NCBI GenBank assembly: GCA_038226175.1
Contig: JBBRQP010000103.1
Span: 1 to 9,429 of the forward strand
Reading direction: 5' to 3'
Origin: JBBRQP01 sp038226175
Lineage (GTDB): Bacteria > Cyanobacteriota > Cyanobacteriia > Gloeobacterales > Anthocerotibacteraceae
Length of the DNA stretch: 9,429 nt
Below are positions 1 to 6,284 of this stretch, piece by piece; within the stretch, counting starts at the first letter, position 1, and each line of letters begins with the position of its first letter. Below the pieces are notes generated by a model. The model made no database searches and was not told the DNA's origin. It saw only the letters and a list, made by a program, of their open reading frames with translations. Made by a program: the position numbers and the translations under genes.

Positions 1-646
1 TAGCCGTAACCCGGTTGGATAATTCACAGCCTAGACGATGGGTAAAGACAGCGCCGTTGGAATGACCCATGGCATAGATACGTTTTTGGTCAATGGCATA
101 GTTACTGGCAACTAAATCAAGAATGGTATTGATGTAGTTGATATCATCACTTCCTGCGATATTGGCATCTCCGGTACAAGCTGTGATGTTGACTTTATTA
201 ATCCCTTGAGCGGTGCCGCTACCATCATCACAGTTACCAGCATTCCAGTAGCCACCGGCACTGCTAGTGTAACCTTGGGGATAAACAGTTATAAAGGTGG
301 GCTGATTGGCATTTGCCAATTGGTCAGCATAATCAGATAAATTGATTTGTTTATTACTGACCTGCTGGGCATAACCTGTGCCTCCATGTAGAAAGAGGAT
401 GACAGGGTAAGCTGTTTGAGCATTGTAGTTAGGGGGGGTATGGACAATATAGTAACGCGGTAAACCAGGAAGTCCTAAGGTCATCATGTCTTGAGGGCTA
501 AAAAAATAATTGGTATTGGTGCCTTTAGGTGCAGGAGCAGCTGGGCTAGCTAGAGGCCAAACTAAGCCTAGAATGCAAAGTAAGCTATAAAATCGCACAA
601 AGCCAAGTAAATTCCAGAGTTTGAGAAAGAAGGTTTTAAGGTTCAT
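1..646 (-). CDS. Secreted PHB-depolymerase/feruloyl-esterase-like alpha/beta hydrolase, N-terminal 215 residues (runs off left edge)
   Basis: Read directly from the minus strand: ATG at 646-644, then an open frame to the window edge. Residues 1-35 are a signal-peptide-like segment (K-containing start, hydrophobic stretch around 21-33, then PLASPA), so the protein should be exported. The mature part has the landmarks of the COG3509/LpqC-type esterase family: YYIVHTPPNY at about 65-74, the oxyanion-region HGG at 87-89, YPQGY at 122-126, WNAGNC at 134-139, and the nucleophile elbow GHSNG at 194-198 with Ser196 as the expected catalytic residue. The DDINYI segment before the elbow is also typical. 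The acid and histidine of the triad would lie beyond the edge. Known members hydrolyse ester bonds in polyhydroxyalkanoates or feruloylated polysaccharides; the substrate here is unknown. The gene is divergent from the CorC-like gene, and its start codon abuts a perfect palindrome. Confidence 0.85.
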   Translation of the reverse strand, partial: MNLKTFFLKLWNLLGFVRFYSLLCILGLVWPLASPAAPAPKGTNTNYFFSPQDMMTLGLPGLPRYYIVHTPPNYNAQTAYPVILFLHGGTGYAQQVSNKQINLSDYADQLANANQPTFITVYPQGYTSSAGGYWNAGNCDDGSGTAQGINKVNITACTGDANIAGSDDINYINTILDLVASNYAIDQKRIYAMGHSNGAVFTHRLGCELSNRVTA

Positions 647-648
647 GT

Positions 649-678
649 TGCAGCTTGTTTTGGTTAAAACAAGCTGCA
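649..678 (-). promoter_or_regulatory. Perfect 13-bp inverted repeat covering the ribosome-binding region of the hydrolase gene
   Basis: The arms TGCAGCTTGTTTT (649-661) and AAAACAAGCTGCA (666-678) are exact complements around a 4-nt centre (662-665). On the minus strand the repeat ends two bases before the hydrolase ATG, so a transcript starting upstream would fold its whole Shine-Dalgarno region into a 13-bp stem. It could be an RNA hairpin limiting translation or a dimeric repressor operator. Neither strand has a T-run after it, so an intrinsic terminator is unlikely. Confidence 0.6.
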
Positions 679-683
679 CGTTA

Positions 684-698
684 TCATAATCATTAGAT
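684..698. promoter_or_regulatory. Fur-family-like box, weaker copy
   Basis: Against the 7-1-7 Fur-family consensus TGATAATnATTATCA this 15-mer matches 10 of 14 defined positions, best in its left half. Its core TAATCATTA (687-695) recurs exactly at 737-745. It lies about 40 bp upstream of the hydrolase start codon. The region is AT-rich, so chance matches are possible. Confidence 0.3.
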
Positions 699-733
699 GA
701 CTTACAGTTATCAAGAATACATAGTTAGTTACT

Positions 734-748
734 TTTTAATCATTATCA
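734..748. promoter_or_regulatory. Fur-family-like box (Fur/Zur/PerR type), stronger copy
   Basis: This 15-mer matches 12 of 14 defined positions of TGATAATnATTATCA, with the right half ATTATCA perfect. It shares TAATCATTA with the weaker copy 50 bp away and overlaps a second small inverted repeat (AATCAT/ATGATT). It lies about 90 bp upstream of the hydrolase start. Which regulator or metal would act here cannot be told from the sequence. Confidence 0.35.
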
Positions 749-1033
749 TGATTTTACTTATAGTTATTCTAAATTATAAGTAGAATCATACCTACAGAAA
801 ATATTACAGATAAAAGTTAGTATTCCTACTTACGAATTTTCCACTTATAGAATAAGGTATGAGAAAGAACCTCAGTCTTGTAAACGCCCTGAATGCAAGT
901 TACTCAAGAAATACTTACTACTAGGTTCTCAGAACAAAGACCTGCTAATCTTAATCAAACGGAAAGAGTATAAGAGGTATTACTGTGAGTATTTCTCCTC
1001 AGTCAAGGCGGTTAGGTAAGTTACGATGAGAAA
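749..1033. other. Intergenic DNA without a supported gene
   Basis: This is the rest of the gap between the divergent hydrolase and CorC-like genes. It is AT-rich at first (749-850) and more mixed after that. It presumably holds promoters for both genes, but I cannot place a convincing -35/-10 pair. An open plus-strand frame (780-1018) encodes a few cysteines (CKRPEC, then YYC) but has no usual start codon before them, so I do not call a gene. Confidence 0.6.
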
Positions 1034-1058
1034 AACACCCAATAACCCTAGGGGTGTT
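1034..1058 (+). terminator. Hairpin in the leader of the CorC-like gene, terminator- or attenuator-like
   Basis: AACACCC (1034-1040) pairs perfectly with GGGTGTT (1052-1058) around an 11-nt loop and is followed by ATTTTAACCTTT. The stem ends 23 bases before the ATG at 1082. No convincing upstream plus-strand gene needs a terminator here, so it may instead be a leader structure of the CorC-like gene. The downstream T-run is short and interrupted. Confidence 0.35.
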
Positions 1059-1081
1059 ATTTTAACCTTTAGGATTTTGCA

Positions 1082-2386
1082 ATGGCTTCAGTCGCAACTG
1101 AAATTTTAATTGTGCTGGTGCTGGTGTTGGCTAATGGGATCTTTGCCATGTCAGAGATGGCGGTGGTTTCGTCTCGCAAAGGACGGCTACAGCAACTAGC
1201 CAATGAGGGTGATCTTGGGGCGAAAGCGGCTTTAGAACTAGCAGAGTCCCCCAATCGATTTTTATCCACGGTTCAAACAGGCATTACCCTCATTGGAATT
1301 TTTGCAGGAGCCTTTGGGGGAGCGACGATTTCTGAAAAGTTAGCTGAACTTTTGCAACAGGTTCCGCTCTTGGCTCCTTATAGCGCAAGTTTGGCTCTTG
1401 GCCTTGTGGTCACTATTATCAGTTATTTATCTTTGGTGGTTGGGGAACTCATCCCTAAACGCTTTGCGCTGAGTAACCCGGAACGTATCGCTGGATTAGT
1501 CGCTCGACCGATGGGGATCGTTTCTCAAATCGCTTCCCCAGTTATAAGTCTATTGAGTCTTTCTACAGAATTGGGACTACGCCTATTACGGGTCAAAGAA
1601 ACCGAAGAAGCCCCGGTCACAGAGGAGGAAATCAAAGTCCTGATTGAGCAGGGTACGTTAGCGGGGATGTTTGAGGAAGCAGAGCAGGATATAGTTCAAC
1701 GGGTATTTCGTCTGGGCGACCGCCAGGTCAAGGCATTGATGACCCCTAGACCCGATATCATCTGGCTCGATTTGGATGAGTCCGAGGAGAGTAATCGTAC
1801 CCATTTTATTGACAGTGTTTACTCCCGCTTTCCCGTTTGTCGGGAGAGTTTGAGCCAAGTGTTGGGTGTTGTACAGGTCAAAGACTTACTAGCACGGGCT
1901 TTAGCGGGAAAACCGCTAGATTTAACGACAACCCTCCGACAACCCCTGTTTATTCCAGGGAGCACCCATGCGCTCCGGGTTCTGGAGTCCTTTAAGCAAT
2001 CGGGTACCCACATTGCTCTGGTGGTAGATGAGTTTGGGGATGTCCAGGGGCTCGTGACTCTCAATGATATTTTAGAGGCTTTAGTTGGCGATTTACCTGC
2101 GGCAGGGGAAGAGGGGGAGAAGCAAGCGATACAACGGGAGGATGGTTCTTGGCTGCTTGATGGCATGGTGCCGATAGATGAATTAGAGCAAAGTTTGGGT
2201 CGTTTGCCCCCGCTTACTCGTGGCAGCTATCAGACCTTAGGCGGAATGATTATGGCCCATCTGGGTCATATTCCCCGGACAGGTGAATGTTTTGCCTGGG
2301 GCGGGCTTAACTTTGAAATCCTAGATATGGATGGCAACCGCATTGATAAAGTGCTGGTCCAATCCCAGGTAAATCAAGAGGACTAG
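1082..2386 (+). CDS. HlyC/CorC (CNNM-type) membrane protein: DUF21, two CBS domains and a C-terminal CorC_HlyC domain
   Basis: This 434-residue protein has the full architecture and usual length of the UPF0053/'hemolysin family' group. The DUF21 membrane domain (about 4-180) has hydrophobic segments near 8-28, 62-85, 104-124 and 133-155 and the GELIPK signature at 121-126. The soluble part begins with MTPR at 220-223, followed by CBS1 (about 224-275), CBS2 (about 285-340, with DEFGDVQGLVTLNDILEALVGD) and CorC_HlyC (about 350-428, with DGSWLLDGMVPIDEL). Related CNNM/CorC proteins take part in magnesium and cobalt transport, with CBS domains binding adenine nucleotides; true haemolysins they are not. 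The start is supported by AGGA at 1071-1074, seven bases upstream. Nothing looks broken. It ends in a CTAG shared with the stop of the convergent MFS remnant. Confidence 0.93.
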   Translation: MASVATEILIVLVLVLANGIFAMSEMAVVSSRKGRLQQLANEGDLGAKAALELAESPNRFLSTVQTGITLIGIFAGAFGGATISEKLAELLQQVPLLAPYSASLALGLVVTIISYLSLVVGELIPKRFALSNPERIAGLVARPMGIVSQIASPVISLLSLSTELGLRLLRVKETEEAPVTEEEIKVLIEQGTLAGMFEEAEQDIVQRVFRLGDRQVKALMTPRPDIIWLDLDESEESNRTHFIDSVYSRFPVCRESLSQVLGVVQVKDLLARALAGKPLDLTTTLRQPLFIPGSTHALRVLESFKQSGTHIALVVDEFGDVQGLVTLNDILEALVGDLPAAGEEGEKQAIQREDGSWLLDGMVPIDELEQSLGRLPPLTRGSYQTLGGMIMAHLGHIPRTGECFAWGGLNFEILDMDGNRIDKVLVQSQVNQED

Positions 2387-2941
2387 TAGTGACCGTAGCG
2401 GTGAGCTACAGTGTTCTCGTAGTCATGGGCAGGATGACGGTGGGACTTACCCACAGAAATGTAAGGGTCGTGATGAGGTTCATCATAGCTATGCTCAGGC
2501 GGTTTATGGGGAGCCAAAGTAAGTTGAAAAAGAGCAAATACCCCTAATCCCAAAAAGCTGCCATAGAAAAAAGATTAGCCGCCGAATTGATTGCCAAGCC
2601 AACCCGCAATGGGGATAGGCAAAGGTTCACCGCAGGTGATTCCAGGCAAAGTGTGTGCTATGGACGCGACCCTGAAAGGCCGATGGGGTAAGGTTGGCAA
2701 TCAGGGTTTGGGTTGGTAAATTGACCCAATTTTGTCCAGCTCCAGCCAGCAGCCAAAGCACCATCAGCGGCACAAGCCCTACGGTGCTCGCCGGGAAAAA
2801 GGCAAGAAGGATAGTGCCTAAAGCACCAATCATAATAAAGCGCGCAGGAGAGAGGTGTGGGTTAAGCAGTCCCACAGCTAAAACTAAGATAGTAGCCCCA
2901 ACCCCAAATGCTGCCATCGTCAAGGGGATGCTCAAGACCGT
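2383..2941 (-). pseudogene. Decayed MFS transporter, C-terminal portion with a His-rich tail
   Basis: The minus strand encodes the last part of a major-facilitator permease, split over two frames. The first piece (from about 2941) reads through helices such as LTMAAFGVGATILVLAVGLL to LTPSAFQGRV and HFAWNHL, then hits TGA at 2627-2629 where family members would have Trp. An apparent extra C in the run complementary to 2611-2614 then shifts the frame to PIAGWLGNQFGG. TAA at 2575-2577 follows where Gln would fit, before SFFYGSFLGLG. The last 42 codons hold nine histidines and end at TAG 2385-2383. About half of a normal MFS gene, the 5' side, is absent; an in-frame TAG at 2944-2942 and the end of the neighbouring gene lie there instead. 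His-rich tails occur in NrsD/NreB-type nickel exporters, so a metal exporter is possible, but that is inference. Confidence 0.85.
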
Positions 2942-2953
2942 CTACAGCCTGAT

Positions 2954-4174
2954 CTATAGGCCAGTGGTACACAGGTGTAGGATACGGGTACCTCCGGCAA
3001 CGCCATAGGAATTGGTGGTTGAAGTCACTTCTTGATAGTAAATATAGGGCTTTCCGTCAGCCAAAAAGAAGGCTTTGGGGTTATTGCGGTTGATGCCATC
3101 CCGTTGGCTCGTATCCTTGCCCTTACTCACTTGACGGAAAAATGGAGCCTTGGGGTCAATGCCAGCAATCCAGACTACGCTCGGATAGCGACGGTTTTGG
3201 ACTTGGGAAGCAGGGGAAGCCACCAAAGAAATATAAGACTTTCTACTATAGACAAATGGTTCTGGGGAGAGAATATAGGGGTAATTACTTGGAATCGTTA
3301 GCTGATTAAACTTAACCCATTGGGCTTTGGTAGTATCAAATTTATAAAGATTGATCGCATCACCACTGCCGTCAGGATTAGCCACTGTACAAAAGAAAAT
3401 ATAGGCATTATCAAACTCTGGTGCTTGAAACATATAGGCATAATTTTTGGTTCCAGAGTCAAAGGTAAGCTGGGTCAGTAACGCCGTATCCACGTCATAG
3501 TGATAGATCTGCTGAATACGAGCTGTTGTCTTAATATTCATAATCAAGGCATGTTGACCCAAAACCCAACGCGCTCGGTCAGTACCATCCGGTAGACGGG
3601 TTGTACTGGTAGGGTCGTCTTCATAACGCCAGTAGGCAAGATTGCCTGAGCCCTTAAAAAAAAGACGGATGCTGGTGGGGTCATTGAGATCACGGCTAGC
3701 ATAGGGGCCGGCAAAGCCATTCGTATAGGGGATAGGACTCTCGACCCAAGTGGACCCCATTAACGTCGATTTTGATATGCCATAACCACTTTGCAGTTTT
3801 GAATGATTTTTAGTGAAATAAATATTACTAACTACAGCACCTATAGACCCTTGCTGAAATCCCCAGGTGGGGCCATTGTAAGCACGAAGTTCTTCGATGC
3901 CAGCAAGTTGTCCTTGGCCTGTGGTCGGTAGCAGATCGCCAGTTACCGCATCAATACCCGCGACCCAAAGGTTGCCTGTGTTCTCGACGTCACCCCAGGC
4001 TATTCGGTAGTTAATATTGTCGAAGTCCGGGTCAGGTAGTGTTACGGTAGGGTCAGAAACAACGCAGTCACTGATGACAAAACTATCACTAGCATGAGCA
4101 GAAAGATTAGGAGCTAAGGCACCACTTGCCAAACCAGCGGCTAAAATTTGACGACGAGAGAACTTGTGTTGCAT
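2954..4174 (-). CDS. Tat-like exported protein of unknown function, probable beta-propeller (paralogue A)
   Basis: This is a 406-residue protein of a family I do not recognise. The N-terminus has a twin-arginine-type signal: SRRQIL at 6-11, a weakly hydrophobic alanine/glycine-rich stretch, and a plausible cleavage after AHA at about 29. The mature part is rich in short beta-strand-like repeats with turns and aromatic residues (YRIAWGD, GNLWVAGID, VVWIAGID, PYIYYQE), resembling TolB/PD40 or GH43-like propellers; no catalytic motif is obvious. The start is ATG at 4174, with GGAG at 4188-4185 ten bases upstream. It is co-directional with the paralogue at 4477-5751, and by eye about half of the aligned positions are identical. 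The most conserved blocks are DPDFDN near the N-terminus, the central IMNIKTT and YDVDTALLTQLTFD, and the C-terminal RNNPKAFFLADG and GTRILH, with a single cysteine five residues from the end. It stops directly against the MFS remnant. Confidence 0.8.
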   Translation of the reverse strand: MQHKFSRRQILAAGLASGALAPNLSAHASDSFVISDCVVSDPTVTLPDPDFDNINYRIAWGDVENTGNLWVAGIDAVTGDLLPTTGQGQLAGIEELRAYNGPTWGFQQGSIGAVVSNIYFTKNHSKLQSGYGISKSTLMGSTWVESPIPYTNGFAGPYASRDLNDPTSIRLFFKGSGNLAYWRYEDDPTSTTRLPDGTDRARWVLGQHALIMNIKTTARIQQIYHYDVDTALLTQLTFDSGTKNYAYMFQAPEFDNAYIFFCTVANPDGSGDAINLYKFDTTKAQWVKFNQLTIPSNYPYILSPEPFVYSRKSYISLVASPASQVQNRRYPSVVWIAGIDPKAPFFRQVSKGKDTSQRDGINRNNPKAFFLADGKPYIYYQEVTSTTNSYGVAGGTRILHLCTTGL

Positions 4175-4239
4175 TATTTAATGTCTCCATGATGGGAATT
4201 ATTAGGGGTGGTGTGTAACGGTATCTTGCAATTACCAAC

Positions 4240-4356
4240 TTATTCGACGAGCAGTACCTTGCCATTCCCTTCATCAATCGTAAGTTCCCGCTTGCCAATT
4301 TCTACCGAGTAAATGAGATTGCCGTCTTCATTTTCTAAATCTACTTTCTCCAATTT
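4240..4356 (-). pseudogene. PepSY-domain remnant between the two paralogues
   Basis: Minus-strand codons ending at TAA 4242-4240 encode the second half of a typical PepSY module: KLEKVDLENEDGNLIYSVEI, then GKRELTIDEGNGKVLLVE, which matches the family pattern of a strand pair plus 'GKVL.VE' at the end. Upstream, the frame stays open to about 4455 but loses resemblance to PepSY and has no ATG or GTG; the only candidate starts are TTG or CTG near the domain. PepSY domains are usually found in exported or membrane proteins, including peptidase propeptides. About 40 residues remain, too little for a normal protein, so I call it a remnant. A tiny expressed protein from a TTG start is possible but unlikely. 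The rest of 4175-4476 shows nothing recognisable except the paralogue A ribosome-binding site. Confidence 0.6.
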
Positions 4357-4476
4357 AGTGGACAGTAACCTTATGCTAACTGCTGGTGACCGTAGTAGGG
4401 GTAGTCTGACATTGCACTCAGCAAAGCCACAGAAACCGGAACTTAAAGCCCGTCAAGATTTACTTTTGAACCGTCA

Positions 4477-5751
4477 TTACAAACCTGTATCACAAATATG
4501 TAAGATGCGAGTACCGCCCGATACCATATAGGGATTGTCATTCATCGTTTTTTCTTGGTAATAAATGTAAGGTCTCCCATCGGCTAGAAAGAATGCCTTA
4601 GGGTTATTGCGTGAAGTTTGGTTAAGGGCATTTTTGTTGGTCGGATCACCAGCACTTACTTGCCGGAAAAAGGGATTCGTTTTGTCAATTCCAGCAATCC
4701 AGATCAAGTTAGGATATTGACGGTTTTGGACTTGTGCCTGGGTTTGCAGTTCAATAAATACATAAGACCGTCCGTTATAAATAAATTGCTGTGGTGAGAG
4801 AAAGAAGGGGAATTTTGGTGCCAGACTAGTGTAGTCAAAGCTATAAAAGTTAATCCATTTACCTTTAACTGGGTCATAACTATAAAAATTCATAGCATCG
4901 CCAACATAGACTCCATTCACATCATTCAATTGAACGGTATTAAAAAAAATGTAGTCATTATTAAATTCGGGTGCTTTCCACATATACGAATAGTTTTTGG
5001 TGCCTGCATCAAAGGTCAACTGAGTAAGAAGTGCCGTATCTACATCATATTGATAGGTTTGCTGTATGCGATTGGTAGTTTTGATATTCATAATCAAAGA
5101 ACGTTTGCCAGGTATCCACCGACCACGGTCGGTTCCTGCTGGCAATAAAGTTGGATTAGTGAGAGCACCAGTTGTAGAGTCAAGATAGCCCCAATAAGCA
5201 ATTTGGGTATCTTGTGAATTTGCGGTCTTATAAAATATCCGCAAGCCCATCGTGTCATAGATATCTAAGCTGGGATAAGGCCCCAGATAGTCGGTTCCAC
5301 CCGGTAAAAAACCATCAGTCCAAGTATTGGTAGTAGGGTTAAAGTTAACAACGCCTAAGCTGCCGTTAAGTGGTGGATCATTTTTGGTGTAATAAATTCC
5401 TAACCCACTAGCAGTAAAGCCCCAAGTTACACCGTTATACCCATCTTTTTCTCCAGTACCGACTTGAAGACCTTGACCATTAGCGGGAAATAGCTCACCA
5501 GTCAGAGGGTTAACATCTGCAATCCAGATATTGCCACCGCCATTACTACCAGCATTATCATGCCAAGCTATACGAAAATTATAATTATCAAAATCAGGGT
5601 CTTTGAGGGAAACGTGAGGGTCAGAAACGACCCGGTCGTTGATGACAAATTTATTAGAGCGTGCAGACGTTGTTTGGGCAAGTCCGAGGCTCGCAACGCC
5701 GCTGCTCAAGAAGGTCATCGCCTGACGACGGGAATAATGATCACGCATCAT
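4477..5751 (-). CDS. Tat-like exported protein of unknown function, probable beta-propeller (paralogue B)
   Basis: This 424-residue paralogue of the gene at 2954-4174 is slightly longer because of extra loops, such as a Gly/Asn/Ser-rich insert in the first repeat (around GSNGGGN) and longer turns mid-protein. The signal region has SRRQ at 7-10, hydrophobic residues to about 25, and likely cleavage after TSA at about 30. Family landmarks in order are DPDFDN, FRIAWHD, NIWIADVNPLTGEL, RWIPGKRSLIMNIKTT, YDVDTALLTQLTFD, LIWIAGID, FFRQVS, RNNPKAFFLADG, PYIYYQE and GTRILHICDTGL. The single near-terminal cysteine is again five residues from the end. Two ATG codons begin the frame (5751 and 5748); AAAGG at 5766-5762 is ten bases from the first. 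As the upstream member of the pair it might be co-transcribed with paralogue A, but the 302-bp gap and its PepSY remnant make separate promoters just as likely. Function is unknown; periplasmic location is inferred from the signal. Confidence 0.8.
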   Translation of the reverse strand: MMRDHYSRRQAMTFLSSGVASLGLAQTTSARSNKFVINDRVVSDPHVSLKDPDFDNYNFRIAWHDNAGSNGGGNIWIADVNPLTGELFPANGQGLQVGTGEKDGYNGVTWGFTASGLGIYYTKNDPPLNGSLGVVNFNPTTNTWTDGFLPGGTDYLGPYPSLDIYDTMGLRIFYKTANSQDTQIAYWGYLDSTTGALTNPTLLPAGTDRGRWIPGKRSLIMNIKTTNRIQQTYQYDVDTALLTQLTFDAGTKNYSYMWKAPEFNNDYIFFNTVQLNDVNGVYVGDAMNFYSYDPVKGKWINFYSFDYTSLAPKFPFFLSPQQFIYNGRSYVFIELQTQAQVQNRQYPNLIWIAGIDKTNPFFRQVSAGDPTNKNALNQTSRNNPKAFFLADGRPYIYYQEKTMNDNPYMVSGGTRILHICDTGL

Positions 5752-5819
5752 GTAGTACTTACCTTTGGAGGAGAGAGATACGTCAGAATTGAACGCAATG
5801 TTCCGGGGATGTCTAAAAA

Positions 5820-5999
5820 CTAATCACCGAAAGGCGTTTCCCGTTTGTACTGCAACCAAGATGCCACAAATAAACCAGTCAAGGTCACCAAAACCAGTCC
5901 GACGACAATACTAATAAAATTGGTTCGACCACAACACGTTTCCCAAGCCAATAGCGCAACCTTACTATAATTAGCGATGATTGAGCTAGACAGAGTTGT
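5820..5999 (-). pseudogene. C-terminal membrane-segment remnant of an unidentified protein
   Basis: A minus-strand frame stays open from an upstream TAG (6002-6000) to TAG at 5822-5820. It encodes one clear transmembrane helix (FISIVVGLVLVTLTGLFVAS) followed by a short basic tail, WLQYKRETPFGD. No ATG is present; TTG at 5950-5948 is the only reasonable start. The shape is that of the end of a membrane protein that has lost its 5' part, like the MFS and PepSY remnants nearby. I cannot identify the parent family. A genuine single-helix small protein of about 43 residues from the TTG start is the alternative. Confidence 0.4.
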
Positions 6000-6150
6000 C
6001 TACCTTACAAAAGCTCAGTGTATTGCCTGCACCGAGCGTACTAGCCGTTTTACAAGATATTGCAGACAGTGCTTGCGGGTAGCTTGGCGACAGAGGGGGC
6101 TTTTACTATTGCCAAAATCATTTCGTAAAAGCTATCGATGTTACTTTTGA
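5977..6150 (+). CDS. Possible 57-residue zinc-ribbon protein
   Basis: An ATG-started frame encodes MIELDRVVYL at the front and then C-X2-C-X10-C-X2-C (Cys15, 18, 29, 32; CIACTERTSRFTRYCRQC), the spacing of a zinc-ribbon or zinc-finger site. A basic tail rich in Arg and Leu follows. No Shine-Dalgarno is visible, but a TATAAT at 5965-5970 lies six bases before the ATG, which would suit a leaderless transcript; the -35 region is poor. Its start overlaps the antisense membrane remnant by 23 bases. It might be a small regulator or metal-binding protein next to the efflux gene, a remnant of something larger, or chance. The four-cysteine spacing is the only real support. Confidence 0.3.
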   Translation: MIELDRVVYLTKAQCIACTERTSRFTRYCRQCLRVAWRQRGLLLLPKSFRKSYRCYF

Positions 6151-6216
6151 TAGAAATATCGCGTTTAGGATTACATGACGACACTGCCCAAATATTCCTA
6201 ATCTTTACTGTTGCGC

Positions 6217-6261
6217 TTACATCTCACATTGATTTTAATATTGTTTTCTAACATGATGTAA
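6217..6261 (+). promoter_or_regulatory. Putative operator/promoter region of the outer-membrane efflux gene
   Basis: TTACATC (6217-6223) and its exact complement GATGTAA (6255-6261) flank a very AT-rich 31-base core that ends 23 bases before the efflux gene's ATG. A third TTACAT half-site lies at 6171-6176. Such spaced half-sites could bind a dimeric response regulator or MerR/ArsR-type repressor, but no regulator gene is in view. Apart from this and the small ORF, nothing further is recognisable in 6151-6284. Confidence 0.3.
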
Positions 6262-6284
6262 TCTGTTCCCACACAAAGTCATTC

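Noticed and set aside
780..1018. Open plus-strand frame with CKRPEC and YYC, zinc-ribbon-like, possibly a transposase remnant.
   Set aside because: No ATG, GTG or TTG before the cysteines, irregular cysteine spacing, and no further resemblance to a family; too weak to call.
2694..3008. 104-codon plus-strand frame opposite the MFS remnant and the end of paralogue A.
   Set aside because: Its opposite strand shows clear protein family similarity; this frame is low in recognisable features and spans two unrelated genes, so it is a shadow.
4107..4298. 63-codon minus-strand frame overlapping the start of paralogue A.
   Set aside because: It runs in the wrong frame through both the PepSY remnant and the Tat signal, both of which are recognisable in their own frames.
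5762..5819. Possible promoter of paralogue B.
   Set aside because: Only a ribosome-binding site is clear; no convincing -10/-35 pair could be placed in the gap.
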